Notes: generated by a model not told the origin, from the letters alone. A stretch of DNA of 64,000 nucleotides from Synechococcus sp. UW69 (GCF_900474185.1 NZ_UCNW01000004.1:1-64000), one strand, 5' to 3'; positions 34,275 through 44,417 are shown, counted from the stretch's first letter. Program-made: numbers and translations.

Positions 34275-35221
34275 GCCAGCTGATGAGCACCGCATCCAAG
34301 CGACGGGGAATCATCCTGGCTGGTGGAAGTGGCACGCGGCTGCATCCGATCACCCAGGCCGTCAGCAAACAGCTATTGCCGGTTTACGACAAGCCGATGA
34401 TTTATTACCCGCTCAGCACCTTGATGCTGGCGGGGATTCGCGATGTGCTGATCATCACCACCCCCCACGACAGGGAGTCTTTCCAGCGCTTGCTCGGCGA
34501 TGGCAGCCGCTGGGGCATGACGATCGAGTACGCCGTGCAACCAAGCCCGGACGGATTGGCCCAGGCGTTTCTGATTGGTGCCGACTTCCTGGCGGGCCAC
34601 CCCGCTGCTCTGGTGTTGGGGGACAACCTCTTCCATGGGCACGATCTGGTGCCCCAGCTGGTGAACAGCAACGCTCAAGCCCAAGGGGCGACGGTCTTTG
34701 CCTACCCCGTCAGTGATCCCGAGCGTTATGGCGTGGCCGAGTTCGATGCCGATGGCCGCGTGCTGAGCCTGGAGGAAAAACCTCAACAGCCCAAGAGCCG
34801 CTACGCCGTCACGGGGTTGTACTTCTACGACGACAGCGTCGTGGAACGAGCCCGCCAGGTGAAGCCTTCGGCGCGCGGCGAGCTGGAGATCACCGATCTC
34901 AATCAGATGTATCTGGACGAAGGGCTGCTTCGGGTGGAGCTGATGGGCCGTGGCATGGCCTGGCTCGACACCGGCACCTGCGACTCCCTCAACGATGCAG
35001 GCAGCTACATCCGCACCCTGGAACACCGTCAGGGGCTCAAGGTGGGGTGCCCAGAGGAGGTGGCTTGGCGCCAGGGCTGGATCACAGCAGAACAGCTGAA
35101 TCAGCTGGCGCAGCCCTTGAAGAAGAGTGGCTATGGCTCTTATCTCCTGCAGATGCTTGAGGAGAGCGTGAGCGATCACGCGGCCCTTCAAACCAGCCTG
35201 GAGGTAAGCCATGCAGCTTGA
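34271..35221 (+). CDS. rmlA: Glucose-1-phosphate thymidylyltransferase
   Basis: A 316-residue enzyme making dTDP-glucose, the first step to dTDP-L-rhamnose. [15 protein letters not shown] is the nucleotide-binding signature and [16 protein letters not shown] follows; [10 protein letters not shown] and WLDTGT are also present. A GTG at 34271 overlaps the preceding stop; the ATG at 34283 may be used instead. First gene of the rmlACD run. Confidence 0.97.
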   Translation: MSQLMSTASKRRGIILAGGSGTRLHPITQAVSKQLLPVYDKPMIYYPLSTLMLAGIRDVLIITTPHDRESFQRLLGDGSRWGMTIEYAVQPSPDGLAQAFLIGADFLAGHPAALVLGDNLFHGHDLVPQLVNSNAQAQGATVFAYPVSDPERYGVAEFDADGRVLSLEEKPQQPKSRYAVTGLYFYDDSVVERARQVKPSARGELEITDLNQMYLDEGLLRVELMGRGMAWLDTGTCDSLNDAGSYIRTLEHRQGLKVGCPEEVAWRQGWITAEQLNQLAQPLKKSGYGSYLLQMLEESVSDHAALQTSLEVSHAA

Positions 35222-35801
35222 ACAACTCACAACTCCTTCCGGCGCGTTGATGCAGGGGCCCCTGCTGATCACACCCCAGGCCTTCGGCGATGACCGTGGC
35301 TGGTTCTACGAAAGCTGGAACCAGCGCAAGTTTGATGAAGCCGTCGGCGAATCGGTGCTGTTCTCGCAAGACAACCACTCCCGCTCGGTCCGGGGTGTGC
35401 TTCGGGGACTGCACTATCAGCTCGCACCAGAACCCCAGGCCAAGCTGGTGCGTGCCACGGTCGGATCGATTTACGACGTCGCCGTCGACATCCGGCGAGG
35501 CTCGCCCACCTACGGCGATTGGGTCGGCGCCGAACTGAGTGCCGAAAACAAATGCCAACTTTGGATTCCCGAAGGCTTCGCCCACGGCTTTCTCACCCTC
35601 AGCAGCGTTACTGAAGTGCAGTACAAGGCACGCGGGTTCTGGAACAAAGCTTGTGAACGGGCAATCGTTTGGAACGACGCGGATCTGGCCATTGCCTGGC
35701 CGATCGATCGGCTGGAGGGCGGAGAGGTGAGCCTCTCTGGCAAAGATGCCGAAGCGCCGGGGTTCAAAGCCGCTGAAGCCGCGGGAGACGTTTTCCCATG
35801 A
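35211..35801 (+). CDS. rmlC: dTDP-4-dehydrorhamnose 3,5-epimerase
   Basis: A 196-residue cupin epimerase. [20 protein letters not shown] is a variant of the family's N-terminal motif, with [19 protein letters not shown] containing the catalytic His, [19 protein letters not shown], and [13 protein letters not shown]. Starts 11 bases inside rmlA and its stop overlaps rmlD by 4 bases, so the genes are translationally coupled. Confidence 0.96.
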   Translation: MQLEQLTTPSGALMQGPLLITPQAFGDDRGWFYESWNQRKFDEAVGESVLFSQDNHSRSVRGVLRGLHYQLAPEPQAKLVRATVGSIYDVAVDIRRGSPTYGDWVGAELSAENKCQLWIPEGFAHGFLTLSSVTEVQYKARGFWNKACERAIVWNDADLAIAWPIDRLEGGEVSLSGKDAEAPGFKAAEAAGDVFP

Positions 35802-36682
35802 AGGTTCTGCTCACCGGAGCTGGCGGACAGCTTGGCCAGGCCCTGATCGCCTCCGTGCCCGATGGACTCGAGCTGGTGGCCACCAGCCGTCAGGATCTCG
35901 ACCTGGCTGACCCTGAAGCCTGCCGTACGGCCGTTGAGCAGCATCAGCCTGACTGGGTCCTTAATGCAGGTGCATACACGGCCGTGGACAAAGCCGAATC
36001 GGAATCCGCCCTGGCCCATGCCGTGAATGCCGGGGCACCGGAAGCCTTCGCCCGCGCTCTGGATCAACAGGGGGGCCGCCTGCTTCAGATCAGCACCGAC
36101 TTTGTCTTCAATGGAACCCAAGGAAGGCCCTATCAACCCATGCAGGCCCGCGACCCTCTCGGGGTTTACGGCGCCAGCAAAGCAGCCGGAGAAGCAGCGG
36201 TGCAAAGCGTTTTCGGAACGAGCGGACGGGGCTTGATCCTGCGCACCAGCTGGGTGATCGGGCCCGTTGGCAAGAACTTCGCCCTCACCATGCTGCGCCT
36301 TCACCGCGAGCGGGATCAACTGGGCGTCGTGGCCGATCAGGTGGGCTGTCCCACCAGCACCCTGACCCTGGCTCAGGCCTGTTGGAGAACCCTCCAGATC
36401 GCTGGAGGGAGTGAGTTACCAGCTGTCATGCACTGGAGTGATGCCGGTGCTGCCAGCTGGTACGACGTTGCGGTGGCGGTGGGCCGGATCGGGGCTGAGT
36501 TAGGGCTGATCGACATGCCCGCAGAGGTTCAACCGATCACAACAGCGGACTATCCCACCCCAGCAGAGCGTCCGGCCTATTCGCTTCTGGACAGCACGAG
36601 CACCAGAACAGCCCTTCAACTCAGCGGACAGCACTGGCAGCACGCCCTCAAGGATGTATTGCAGCAGGCCAAAACCCCATGA
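35798..36682 (+). CDS. rmlD: dTDP-4-dehydrorhamnose reductase
   Basis: A 294-residue short-chain reductase. VLLTGAGGQLGQALI binds NADPH; NAGAYTAVDKAESE, QISTDFVFNG and the catalytic YGASKAAGE (Tyr, Lys) are intact. It performs the last step giving dTDP-L-rhamnose. Coupled to rmlC; about 60 bases separate it from rmlB. Confidence 0.96.
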   Translation: MKVLLTGAGGQLGQALIASVPDGLELVATSRQDLDLADPEACRTAVEQHQPDWVLNAGAYTAVDKAESESALAHAVNAGAPEAFARALDQQGGRLLQISTDFVFNGTQGRPYQPMQARDPLGVYGASKAAGEAAVQSVFGTSGRGLILRTSWVIGPVGKNFALTMLRLHRERDQLGVVADQVGCPTSTLTLAQACWRTLQIAGGSELPAVMHWSDAGAASWYDVAVAVGRIGAELGLIDMPAEVQPITTADYPTPAERPAYSLLDSTSTRTALQLSGQHWQHALKDVLQQAKTP

Positions 36683-36741
36683 AGCTGCACTGAGTTCAAC
36701 GTCCCCCACCTCCTCACAACGCCCCGCCCCCTCCCTGACCA

Positions 36742-37878
36742 ATGGTTTCGTCCATGCCTTCCGCCGCTGACCTGCTGGGAAATCGCCGCAGAGTTCTGGT
36801 GACGGGAGGTGCCGGCTTCATTGGAGGCGCCGTGGTCCGCAGGCTCCTGAGGGAGAGCACGGTCACCGTCTTCAATCTGGACAAGATGGGCTACGCCAGC
36901 GACCTGGCATCCATTGAGGAGGTGCTCAGCGAGCTGGGCGACGCTGCGAAAGATCGGCACAGACTTCAACAGGTGGATCTGACCGATGCAGCAGCCGTTG
37001 AGGCTGCGGTGCGCGAGGCGGACCCGGATTTGGTGATGCACCTGGCAGCCGAAAGCCACGTGGATCGCTCGATCTCCGGACCTGGCGTGTTCATTGAGAG
37101 CAATGTCACCGGGACCTACAACCTGCTGCAGGCAGTGAGGGAGCACTACGAAGGATTGAGTGGAGAGCGACGGGAGGCCTTCCGGATGCACCACATCAGC
37201 ACAGACGAGGTCTTCGGCTCACTTGGCGCTGAGGGACGCTTCTCAGAAACAACGCCCTACGACCCCCGCAGCCCCTACTCCGCCAGCAAGGCTGCGAGCG
37301 ATCACCTGGTTCAGGCCTGGTACCACACGTTCGGCCTGCCCGTGGTACTGACCAACTGCTCGAACAACTACGGGCCCTGGCAGTTCCCAGAAAAGCTCAT
37401 TCCTGTGGTCACCTTGAAGGCGGCCGGAGGAGAGTCGATTCCTCTCTATGGAGATGGACTGAATGTGCGGGATTGGTTGTACGTGGAAGACCACGTGGAC
37501 GCGCTACTTCTGGCCGCCTGCAAGGGTGAATCTGGCCGCAGTTACTGCGTGGGTGGTCACGGTGAACGCACCAACAAAGAAGTCGTTCACGCCATCTGCC
37601 AGCAGTTGGATCAGAGCTGCCCAGCATCAGCTCCCCATGCAGATTTAATTACGCCGGTGACGGACCGACCTGGCCACGACCGCCGCTACGCGATTGACCC
37701 AGGCCGCATCAGTTCGGAACTTGGCTGGAGCGCACGCCATAATGTTGAGCAAGGGTTAGTGGAGACAGTGAATTGGTACTTGTCTCATCAGGATTGGTGC
37801 AACGAAGTGCGAGAGCGAGCCGGATATGACGGCAGCAGATTAGGAATGAAACCAATTCAAAAAAAAGCAAGCGAATGA
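36742..37878 (+). CDS. rmlB: dTDP-glucose 4,6-dehydratase
   Basis: A 378-residue NAD-dependent dehydratase. VLVTGGAGFIGGAVV is the NAD loop, MHLAAESHVDRSI and STDEVFGSL are substrate motifs, and YSASKAASDHLVQAW has the catalytic Tyr and Lys. LTNCSNNYGPWQFPEKLIP is characteristic of RmlB. It converts dTDP-glucose to the 4-keto-6-deoxy sugar used by RmlC. The order A-C-D-B is unlike the common B-D-A-C order of enterobacteria. A second in-frame ATG lies at 36754. Confidence 0.97.
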   Translation: MVSSMPSAADLLGNRRRVLVTGGAGFIGGAVVRRLLRESTVTVFNLDKMGYASDLASIEEVLSELGDAAKDRHRLQQVDLTDAAAVEAAVREADPDLVMHLAAESHVDRSISGPGVFIESNVTGTYNLLQAVREHYEGLSGERREAFRMHHISTDEVFGSLGAEGRFSETTPYDPRSPYSASKAASDHLVQAWYHTFGLPVVLTNCSNNYGPWQFPEKLIPVVTLKAAGGESIPLYGDGLNVRDWLYVEDHVDALLLAACKGESGRSYCVGGHGERTNKEVVHAICQQLDQSCPASAPHADLITPVTDRPGHDRRYAIDPGRISSELGWSARHNVEQGLVETVNWYLSHQDWCNEVRERAGYDGSRLGMKPIQKKASE

Positions 37879-37899
37879 TAAGTTGCGACCTGCTTTTTT
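37861..37899 (+). terminator. Terminator-like hairpin after rmlB
   Basis: AAAAAAGCA at 37861-37869 can pair with TGCTTTTTT at 37891-37899, giving a 9-bp, A/U-rich stem that overlaps the rmlB stop. The T-run on one strand and A-run on the other would allow action in either direction. The stem is weak, so read-through into the next glycosyltransferase gene is likely. Confidence 0.5.
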
Positions 37900-37911
37900 T
37901 AAACATGACAG

Positions 37912-40900
37912 ATGAGCGGCATGCCTAAAAAACGTCATCCGCTTTCTGCTATTTCGCAAACGGCCCGACAACTGTTGAAGCGATCTGCTTTTGCGGCGGG
38001 AAGGCAGAAAATGCTTCCCAAGGCACTACGACAGCAGCTCAGTCGCCTGGGGGGAGCCAGACGGCCAAGCCCGCCCAACAACAGGCGCAAAAAAATTACG
38101 CCTGAACTGCAGGAGTACATCAAAGACCTACAAAGCAAAGAAACAAGCGAAAACATAATTCGCGACTTTCGCGAATTAGCCCATTATGCCTATGTCTTTG
38201 ACATTGAACACTATAAATCTCAATTAGATATTGAAGAAGCAGAAGGGCTCCAAAATATTGGCGACGTCATTCTTCATTACTGCAGATCAGGCAGCCTGAA
38301 GGGCATTGACCCGAGCAATTTATTCGACACAGAAAATTATTTCAGCAAATATCCCGACGTCAAAGAGAGTGGACTCAACCCGATGGTTCACTGCTTCAAG
38401 TTTGGGATGAACGAACGCCGCTATTCGATGGATAACATCCATTTCATGCGGAAGATGGCTGATATCAAAAAGCCTGAACCAAGCGCTCTAAACACGGCCA
38501 TAGAAGATCTAAAGACTAAAAAAGTTGGCGTTTTCCTACATATCTTTTACCCCGAACTAGGCGAAGAAATTGCCACCCGCCTAAAGAACATCCCGTGCAG
38601 CATCGACATCTTCATTTCCACAAAGGAAGATTCTGTCCAGTCGCTGCAAAATATTTTTGGCCAAATCGACAATGCCCAGAAAGTAGAAGTCAGACATTTC
38701 AGCAATATCGGACGAGACGTCGCTCCGTTCATCGTTGGCTTCAAGGATCAAATCCTCAACTACGACCTCATCCTTAAGCTCCACTCCAAAAAAAGCCCTC
38801 ACAGCAATGCACTCAGCGGCTGGTTCCTTCACTGCCTGGACAATCTGATTGGCAGCGAAGTGATTACAGCCACCAATCTCAAAGCTCTTCAATCACCAGA
38901 TACAGGCATTGTCTATCCGGTTGAGAACTACGCTCTCAGCCTCGGAATCAAACACGATTCCTGCTGGGGCCATGAAGATGGCAACTACACAAAGGCCAAT
39001 CCATTCCTAAAACGCTTCAATCTCGACCACATCACACGAGACAGCCAGTTCCGCTTCCCCACTGGGACAATGTTCTGGTGCAAGCCTGAGCTCCTCAAAC
39101 CTATCCTTGACTGGGATCTCGGCTGGAATGACTTTGATGAGGAAGGTGGGCAGATCGACGGGACCATCGCCCACAGCATCGAACGCCTCATCGGTCTTTC
39201 GACCACTGAAATATTCAATCAGACACTGCAAACAACGTACTGCGGATACTTCCTTTCGAAGCAATATCAAACAGACAAGTGCATCATTGAAGGCAGAAAT
39301 AAGCTAAAAATACAGGGCTTTGAAAAGGTGATTCAATTCAAACCCCAGCAACTCGATCCGAACTGGTCACTAAAAAACAATATCAACTCCAAATCTCTAC
39401 AAATCCATTGGGTTATCCCGAATTTCACACCTGGCCTCGGTGGCCACATGACCATTTTCAGAACCATTGATTACCTAGAGCGATGTGGTCACCAATGCAC
39501 AATCTGGGTTCATTCCGAACTCAAAGGGAATGACAAGCCAAGTCGAATCAGCAGTCTGCATAAACGTGTCATCGATCAATCCTTCATTTCACTGCAGACA
39601 GATCAGGTCTACATGCTGGGCAACAACCAGGAAGACCTTGATCGCGTGAGCGGCGACATTGTCATCGCCACAGATCGCATGAGCACCTATCCCGTGCTTG
39701 GTATGAAAAAATTTCAGAAAAGATTTTATTTTGTTCAGGATTATGAGCCCTATTTTTTCGCGCGCGGAAGCTCCAGCATCCTCACCGAACAATCGTATGC
39801 ATCTGAAAATAACTTTTCCTGCATTTGTGCCAGCCCTTGGCTTAAGCAGAAGATGGAAAGCTTTGGCAATTCAGCCATCTCTTTCCCACTAGCAGTCGAC
39901 CATATTGTTTACCACCCCAACAACGATCAGAAACGCAGCAGTCATGCCATTGCCTTCTATGTGAGACGCAGCACGCCAAGACGGCTCTATGAACTGGGGC
40001 TGCTTGCTTTAAGAGCTTTGTTTGATCTGGGCGACGACTTCGAGATCATCACCTTCGGCGAAAAAGATCTACCCGATCTTGGAATTCCTGTGAAAGTGAG
40101 GCACGCAGGGATTCTTGAGGCCCATGACTTAGCGAACCTGTATCGCCAATGCACGGTTGGATTCGTGCTTTCGGGAACCAATTACTCCTTGGTTCCCAAT
40201 GAAATGATGGCCTGTGGGCTGCCTGTGGTTGATATTGATGCAGAACACACGCGAGTCTCCTATCAACCGGAAACAGCGGTCTTGGCCGAAGCGACGCCAG
40301 TGGGCCTGGCCTCAGCATTAAGCCGCTTGTTGAATGATGCGTTGTTCAGGGAAAGCATCGCCAAAGATGGACTCGCCGCCACCGAACACCTCAACTGGGA
40401 TAACTCCAACAAACTAATTGAGGCTTTCATTCAGGAGTCGCTTCTTCCATGGGAGTCATCAACCTCGCAACATGCTCAGGCATCGTCTCCTTTGGTGACG
40501 GTGGTAATCCCCGTTTACAACGGGGGCACGATGCTCAAAGCCGTCGTTGAGTCCTGTCTTGCGCAGGATCTCGATCAGGCATTTGAAGTGTTGTTGATCG
40601 ATAGTGCGTCCAGCGATGGGTGCCTGGAGACACTGCCACAGGACGAACGACTCCGACTCCACAGGATTCGCAAGGAGGATTTCGGCCATGGGCGCACCCG
40701 CAACCTGGGAGTGGAGCTTGCCCGAGGAGAGTACGTCGCTTTCATCACGCAGGACGCCATACCAGCGAATCGCATGTGGCTCATGAACCTGATCGCCCCA
40801 CTGCAAAGCGATCCAAGTGTGGCCGGGGTCTTCGGCTGCCATATCGCCCATACCGATCATGGAGAACTCACCGCCCATGACCTTGACCAACACTTCAATC

Positions 40901-41403
40901 GTTGGATATTTAGAAGCCATCGCCAACCGATCGAGCTCGATGCTGATCGACAGACCTCCAACGGCGTTGTCTCAACCCATGAACGCTTTTACTCCGATAA
41001 CAATTCCTGCTTAAGGAAATCTATTTGGAAAACAGTTCCACTTCCCGATGTCGTATATGGCGAAGATCAATTGTGGGCACGCGAAATTCTTAGAAAGGGT
41101 TATAAAAAAGCCTATGCCTCAACAGCAGTGGTTCGCCATTCCCACGAATATGGCTTCCGGGAAACAGTCGTACGCGCCAACACGGAATGGCATTTCTATG
41201 ACCAAATGCTTGGAGAAAGATTGCCTGCGACCAAACAACAGGTTCTACAAATGGTTGAACGATCTTGTACAAACGATCGCGCAGCCCAGAAGTTGTACCC
41301 AAACATCAGCGAAAACGAACTTGTACGACGCCGACGGCTTCATTTTGCCAGGGCCTGTGGCTACTATTTAGCTGGCAAAGGACACGGTGCAATACGGCCT
41401 TGA
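37912..41403 (+). CDS. Giant three-domain glycosyltransferase (RgpF + GT4 + GT2)
   Basis: A 1163-residue protein. After a basic N-terminus and a segment like those preceding glycan-synthesis domains (about 85-175), an RgpF-type domain lies at about 203-465 (VGVFLHIFYPELGEEI, LILKLHSKKSPHS, FPTGTMFWCKPE). A WsaF-like GT4 domain follows at about 496-845 (IHWVIPNFTPGLGGHMTIFR, YFVQDYEPYFFA, SLVPNEMMACGLPVV). A GT2 domain ends it, about 860-1080 (VTVVIPVYNGGTMLKAVV, LLIDSASSDG, RTRNLGVELARGEYVAF). The combination suggests several consecutive rhamnose linkages made by one chain. The 5' third is AT-richer than the flanking rml genes. Confidence 0.85.
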   Translation: MSGMPKKRHPLSAISQTARQLLKRSAFAAGRQKMLPKALRQQLSRLGGARRPSPPNNRRKKITPELQEYIKDLQSKETSENIIRDFRELAHYAYVFDIEHYKSQLDIEEAEGLQNIGDVILHYCRSGSLKGIDPSNLFDTENYFSKYPDVKESGLNPMVHCFKFGMNERRYSMDNIHFMRKMADIKKPEPSALNTAIEDLKTKKVGVFLHIFYPELGEEIATRLKNIPCSIDIFISTKEDSVQSLQNIFGQIDNAQKVEVRHFSNIGRDVAPFIVGFKDQILNYDLILKLHSKKSPHSNALSGWFLHCLDNLIGSEVITATNLKALQSPDTGIVYPVENYALSLGIKHDSCWGHEDGNYTKANPFLKRFNLDHITRDSQFRFPTGTMFWCKPELLKPILDWDLGWNDFDEEGGQIDGTIAHSIERLIGLSTTEIFNQTLQTTYCGYFLSKQYQTDKCIIEGRNKLKIQGFEKVIQFKPQQLDPNWSLKNNINSKSLQIHWVIPNFTPGLGGHMTIFRTIDYLERCGHQCTIWVHSELKGNDKPSRISSLHKRVIDQSFISLQTDQVYMLGNNQEDLDRVSGDIVIATDRMSTYPVLGMKKFQKRFYFVQDYEPYFFARGSSSILTEQSYASENNFSCICASPWLKQKMESFGNSAISFPLAVDHIVYHPNNDQKRSSHAIAFYVRRSTPRRLYELGLLALRALFDLGDDFEIITFGEKDLPDLGIPVKVRHAGILEAHDLANLYRQCTVGFVLSGTNYSLVPNEMMACGLPVVDIDAEHTRVSYQPETAVLAEATPVGLASALSRLLNDALFRESIAKDGLAATEHLNWDNSNKLIEAFIQESLLPWESSTSQHAQASSPLVTVVIPVYNGGTMLKAVVESCLAQDLDQAFEVLLIDSASSDGCLETLPQDERLRLHRIRKEDFGHGRTRNLGVELARGEYVAFITQDAIPANRMWLMNLIAPLQSDPSVAGVFGCHIAHTDHGELTAHDLDQHFNRWIFRSHRQPIELDADRQTSNGVVSTHERFYSDNNSCLRKSIWKTVPLPDVVYGEDQLWAREILRKGYKKAYASTAVVRHSHEYGFRETVVRANTEWHFYDQMLGERLPATKQQVLQMVERSCTNDRAAQKLYPNISENELVRRRRLHFARACGYYLAGKGHGAIRP

Positions 41404-41430
41404 ATGAATTAATCGTCTGTGAACTAGATA

Positions 41431-42639
41431 TCAGCTCTTCCGCATCGCGTTGAGCAGGAAGCCACCAACGCCCCAAGCCACAATAATAATCCCGACAGAT
41501 GCAAGAAACGCCTGCCACCGCCAGTTGTGATTCGGTTTAACAGGCAATTGAGGTTGACTGAGAACAACCACAAATTTCAGCTGACGTTGACTCTCGCGAC
41601 GACTATTATCTGAAGCAAGGCGAGCTGATTGCAAGGTTTGAGTCGCAAACTCAACATCAGAAATCAAACCAGCTTCTTCAAGTGCAAGAGTATTCAAATC
41701 TCGTCCATTTTTACTTACAGCACGATCTCTCTCCTCACGAATCTGAAACTCAAGTTCACTCACCTGGTCTGCAATAAATGCGACTTCCGGTGCATTGGGG
41801 TCTCTGTATTGGCGACGCAACGCGGCTTCTTGAACTTTCAAATCAACCAGTTGAGATTCAAGCCCAGAGATATACGAACTGGCTGCTGATTGTTCAGTCA
41901 GCACACTTAGGTTTCCATGCTTTTCCTGGAAGAGCTCAAGACTTCTCTTTGCTCCCTTGAGATTAGTCTCGGCTAGTTCTACCTCCTTTCTCGCAAATTG
42001 ATTCTGGTCAGCATTAATGGATTGATTTACCTCATTCACAAAGCGACGAGACTGCTTCAGCAACTCGTTGTTGAGATTTAAAGCCTGCTGGGGTGAAAAT
42101 CCAGATGTCGTGAGAATAACTGAGCCACTCAAGGGCTGAGGGGCCACAGTCAATTGCTTTCTATAGAAGTTAAGCTGTGCTGGAGCAGTACTATTAGCGG
42201 GCAATCCAGTCCGAAGATCCGGAAGCTTGATGCGGTAATCCTGCTCAAGTTTTTTCCCGTCAGGGAACAAACGGGTCTTGACATCAGCCGATGCGAGATA
42301 GACTTGGAGGTACTGCCCGTCTACAAGAGAAGTCAATACCTGAGGCGCAGAGGCTGCTCCCGACAACACTGAAGCTGATGATGTCTCGAGAGGCAAGGCC
42401 TGTTGAATCACAAACTCGGAAACGGCCGTATAGCGATCCCGCCCGATTACAAAGCAATAGAAAGCCGAGGTTGCCAGAAAGACCGAGATCAGAACTCTGG
42501 GCTTTACAATCCTGTCCAAACGCTCTCGCCAGACCGATGTTGGCTGATCGGGGACCAGGGAATTAGAAACCCGAAACGATGATGTAATCTCCTTTTGGAG
42601 AGGAGTGGAGGAGCTGGAATGAGGGATTGATTCAGGCAT
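41431..42639 (-). CDS. Polysaccharide export inner-membrane protein (KpsE/Wzz type)
   Basis: A 402-residue protein with a cytoplasmic N-tail, one transmembrane helix at about 48-68 (VLISVFLATSAFYCFVIGRD), a long periplasmic region including a coiled coil at about 215-350, and a second helix near the C-terminus (FLASVGIIIVAWGVGGFLL). This is the architecture of KpsE/BexC/CtrB proteins that bridge an ABC exporter to the outer membrane. It lies directly downstream of a KpsM-like permease, on the strand opposite the glycosyltransferases. Confidence 0.85.
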   Translation of the reverse strand: MPESIPHSSSSTPLQKEITSSFRVSNSLVPDQPTSVWRERLDRIVKPRVLISVFLATSAFYCFVIGRDRYTAVSEFVIQQALPLETSSASVLSGAASAPQVLTSLVDGQYLQVYLASADVKTRLFPDGKKLEQDYRIKLPDLRTGLPANSTAPAQLNFYRKQLTVAPQPLSGSVILTTSGFSPQQALNLNNELLKQSRRFVNEVNQSINADQNQFARKEVELAETNLKGAKRSLELFQEKHGNLSVLTEQSAASSYISGLESQLVDLKVQEAALRRQYRDPNAPEVAFIADQVSELEFQIREERDRAVSKNGRDLNTLALEEAGLISDVEFATQTLQSARLASDNSRRESQRQLKFVVVLSQPQLPVKPNHNWRWQAFLASVGIIIVAWGVGGFLLNAMRKS

Positions 42640-42683
42640 AACTAAAATTAACCCAAGGCAAGCGACTGGACAAGGATCAGGTG

Positions 42684-43517
42684 CTAATCATCATTAGCCT
42701 CCAGGAGCACTGACTCGTTTGTTCGGTAAAGAATCAAAGAGAAGCCTAGAAGAATCATAGAGCACCAAATCAGATACGATAAAGAAATATCAGGTATCGG
42801 ATATTCGTTATTCATCGAGTACCTGAACAACTCAACAGCATGGAGGATTGGATTCCAAGTCACAAATGGCCGCGTGTACGAAGGGAGCTCAAAAGTCGCG
42901 AAGAATATTCCAGAAGTAAAAATAATCACTCGCTGTAAAAGTCGCTTAAGAATTCTCGTAACCCACTTATTCAATCTGCCAAGAAATACAAGACAAATAC
43001 CAAAACCAAGCGCCATGAATACCGTCAACAAGTAGACACTGATAGCTAATCCAGGACTATCAAGCTGAAAACTCCAAGTGAAGTACCAAACGAGTCCCAG
43101 GATTCCCAGAGAGATAGTAGATATAGCCCTCATATCATTGACCAATGTAGCCAAAAGAATATCCAATGGCTGAATTCTTTTATAATAAAGAGGAGCCCTC
43201 AACTTCAAGCCGGCAAGAGCCTTTATTGCGCCTTGCCTAAACAGAAATGCAATCGAAAATCCAGTAGCAATAAAAACAACAATATTGAAGTACATGTCCG
43301 TTGAGCCACCTGCCGCAAACCTATTACTACCCCTTAAATAACTAAATCCCACACGCATGGCGATAAAGAACAGCATAATCTGAAGAGGCGTAACAATGCT
43401 CTCCCAGGCGCCAATTGAAGTCCCCGTCGATTTTCTGTTGTTATCGTAAGTAGCGATCGCAAGAACAATTGCAATCTGACGCCAAATTGCGTTAAAAAGC
43501 CTTCGCAAAGAATTCAT
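42684..43517 (-). CDS. ABC-2 type polysaccharide permease (KpsM/Wzm type)
   Basis: A 277-residue membrane protein with about six hydrophobic helices and an N-terminal amphipathic segment. SIGAWESIVTPLQIMLFFIA and the GSTDMYFNIVVFIATGFSIA region, then YYKRIQPLDILLATLVNDMR, fit the ABC-2 permeases that move group 2 capsule or O-antigen chains. Its ATPase partner would normally be the adjacent KpsT, but the KpsT-like gene 15 bases upstream has no ATPase motifs. AT-rich composition like its two neighbours. Confidence 0.82.
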   Translation of the reverse strand: MNSLRRLFNAIWRQIAIVLAIATYDNNRKSTGTSIGAWESIVTPLQIMLFFIAMRVGFSYLRGSNRFAAGGSTDMYFNIVVFIATGFSIAFLFRQGAIKALAGLKLRAPLYYKRIQPLDILLATLVNDMRAISTISLGILGLVWYFTWSFQLDSPGLAISVYLLTVFMALGFGICLVFLGRLNKWVTRILKRLLQRVIIFTSGIFFATFELPSYTRPFVTWNPILHAVELFRYSMNNEYPIPDISLSYLIWCSMILLGFSLILYRTNESVLLEANDD

Positions 43518-43532
43518 GAAATCAAGGCCTCC

Positions 43533-44417
43533 TCACTCAAAACCATCATCAAATCCATCATCAGTAGATTCCAAATTAAGAAGATTTTGACCCGTCACAA
43601 GATGATCGTCATCTGATTCTGACACATCAGATGCATCAAGATATTGATCAGCCCATTCAATCGACTCTGAAAGCCCACCTGAAAAAAGAATCTGGCCTGA
43701 GGAGCCCAGAACAAGGCCCTCGGTACAAAATTCGCTTCGAAAGCGATTGTTGTTCGCAGTGGCAAAAAGGGTCTTTCCCTCAAGCTGCTTTAACAAAAGT
43801 GATCGTAGCGGCTTCGCAGGCCTAGTCATTAAAAACCTTGTATTTGATATTAAATAGCAGTCAAACGAGAAGAGAACAGATAACGCCAAAAAGAAGAAGT
43901 CTTTTTGGTCTTTCGAAAGCTCTTTGATGATTAAGCTGGGGTATATCTCCTTCCCTGACAACAGGCCCCAAAACTCATCCAAACCAACGCGAGATTTTTC
44001 AAGACAGTCGCTATAGACAGTAGAGAGAAAGCAGAGCGCGTGGGAGATCCGCAACTTGCTATCCAACCCGCCTTCCGCGCCAACAGGCCAGCCAATTACC
44101 CCATCACTAACGATTTCACCGGATACTGGAGGAACGAGACCAGCAAGAGCGGCAGTCAACTGGTATCGCAAAAATGAACTGTTTGTAATCACAGCAACTC
44201 TCTTTGCCTGCAGAAGCTCCCAATTCCAAGGAGTCTGAAACGTAATTTGAGGGTTCGATTTATCGCAGCGAAGTGAGAGGTTCCGGAACGTCAACACCGG
44301 CGTGGCTGAACCCGTCGCATCCACCACCACAACAGCCGAAGAACGTCCCAAGACCGTGACGATACCACCGTGAAATGAAGCAAATTCAGGAGTGGCTTGC
44401 AACCCAATCAAGAGCAC
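43533..44417 (-). CDS. Degenerate KpsT-like ABC ATPase lacking all catalytic motifs
   Basis: A frame of 294 residues. It keeps the KpsT-specific stretch GEIVSDGVIGWPVGAEGG and the fold around it, but Walker A (normally GRNGAGKST) reads TNSSFLRYQL, the signature (SSGM) reads SKDQ, Walker B plus Glu (YYIVDE) reads CYLISN, and the switch His region reads TANNN. ATP hydrolysis should be impossible. The frame has no internal stop and ends in an acidic tail. The GTG at 44417 overlaps the DUF1997 gene by 32 bases; GTGs near 44324 are likelier starts just before LTFRNLSL. It may be a structural partner for another ATPase. Confidence 0.75.
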   Translation of the reverse strand: MLLIGLQATPEFASFHGGIVTVLGRSSAVVVVDATGSATPVLTFRNLSLRCDKSNPQITFQTPWNWELLQAKRVAVITNSSFLRYQLTAALAGLVPPVSGEIVSDGVIGWPVGAEGGLDSKLRISHALCFLSTVYSDCLEKSRVGLDEFWGLLSGKEIYPSLIIKELSKDQKDFFFLALSVLFSFDCYLISNTRFLMTRPAKPLRSLLLKQLEGKTLFATANNNRFRSEFCTEGLVLGSSGQILFSGGLSESIEWADQYLDASDVSESDDDHLVTGQNLLNLESTDDGFDDGFE

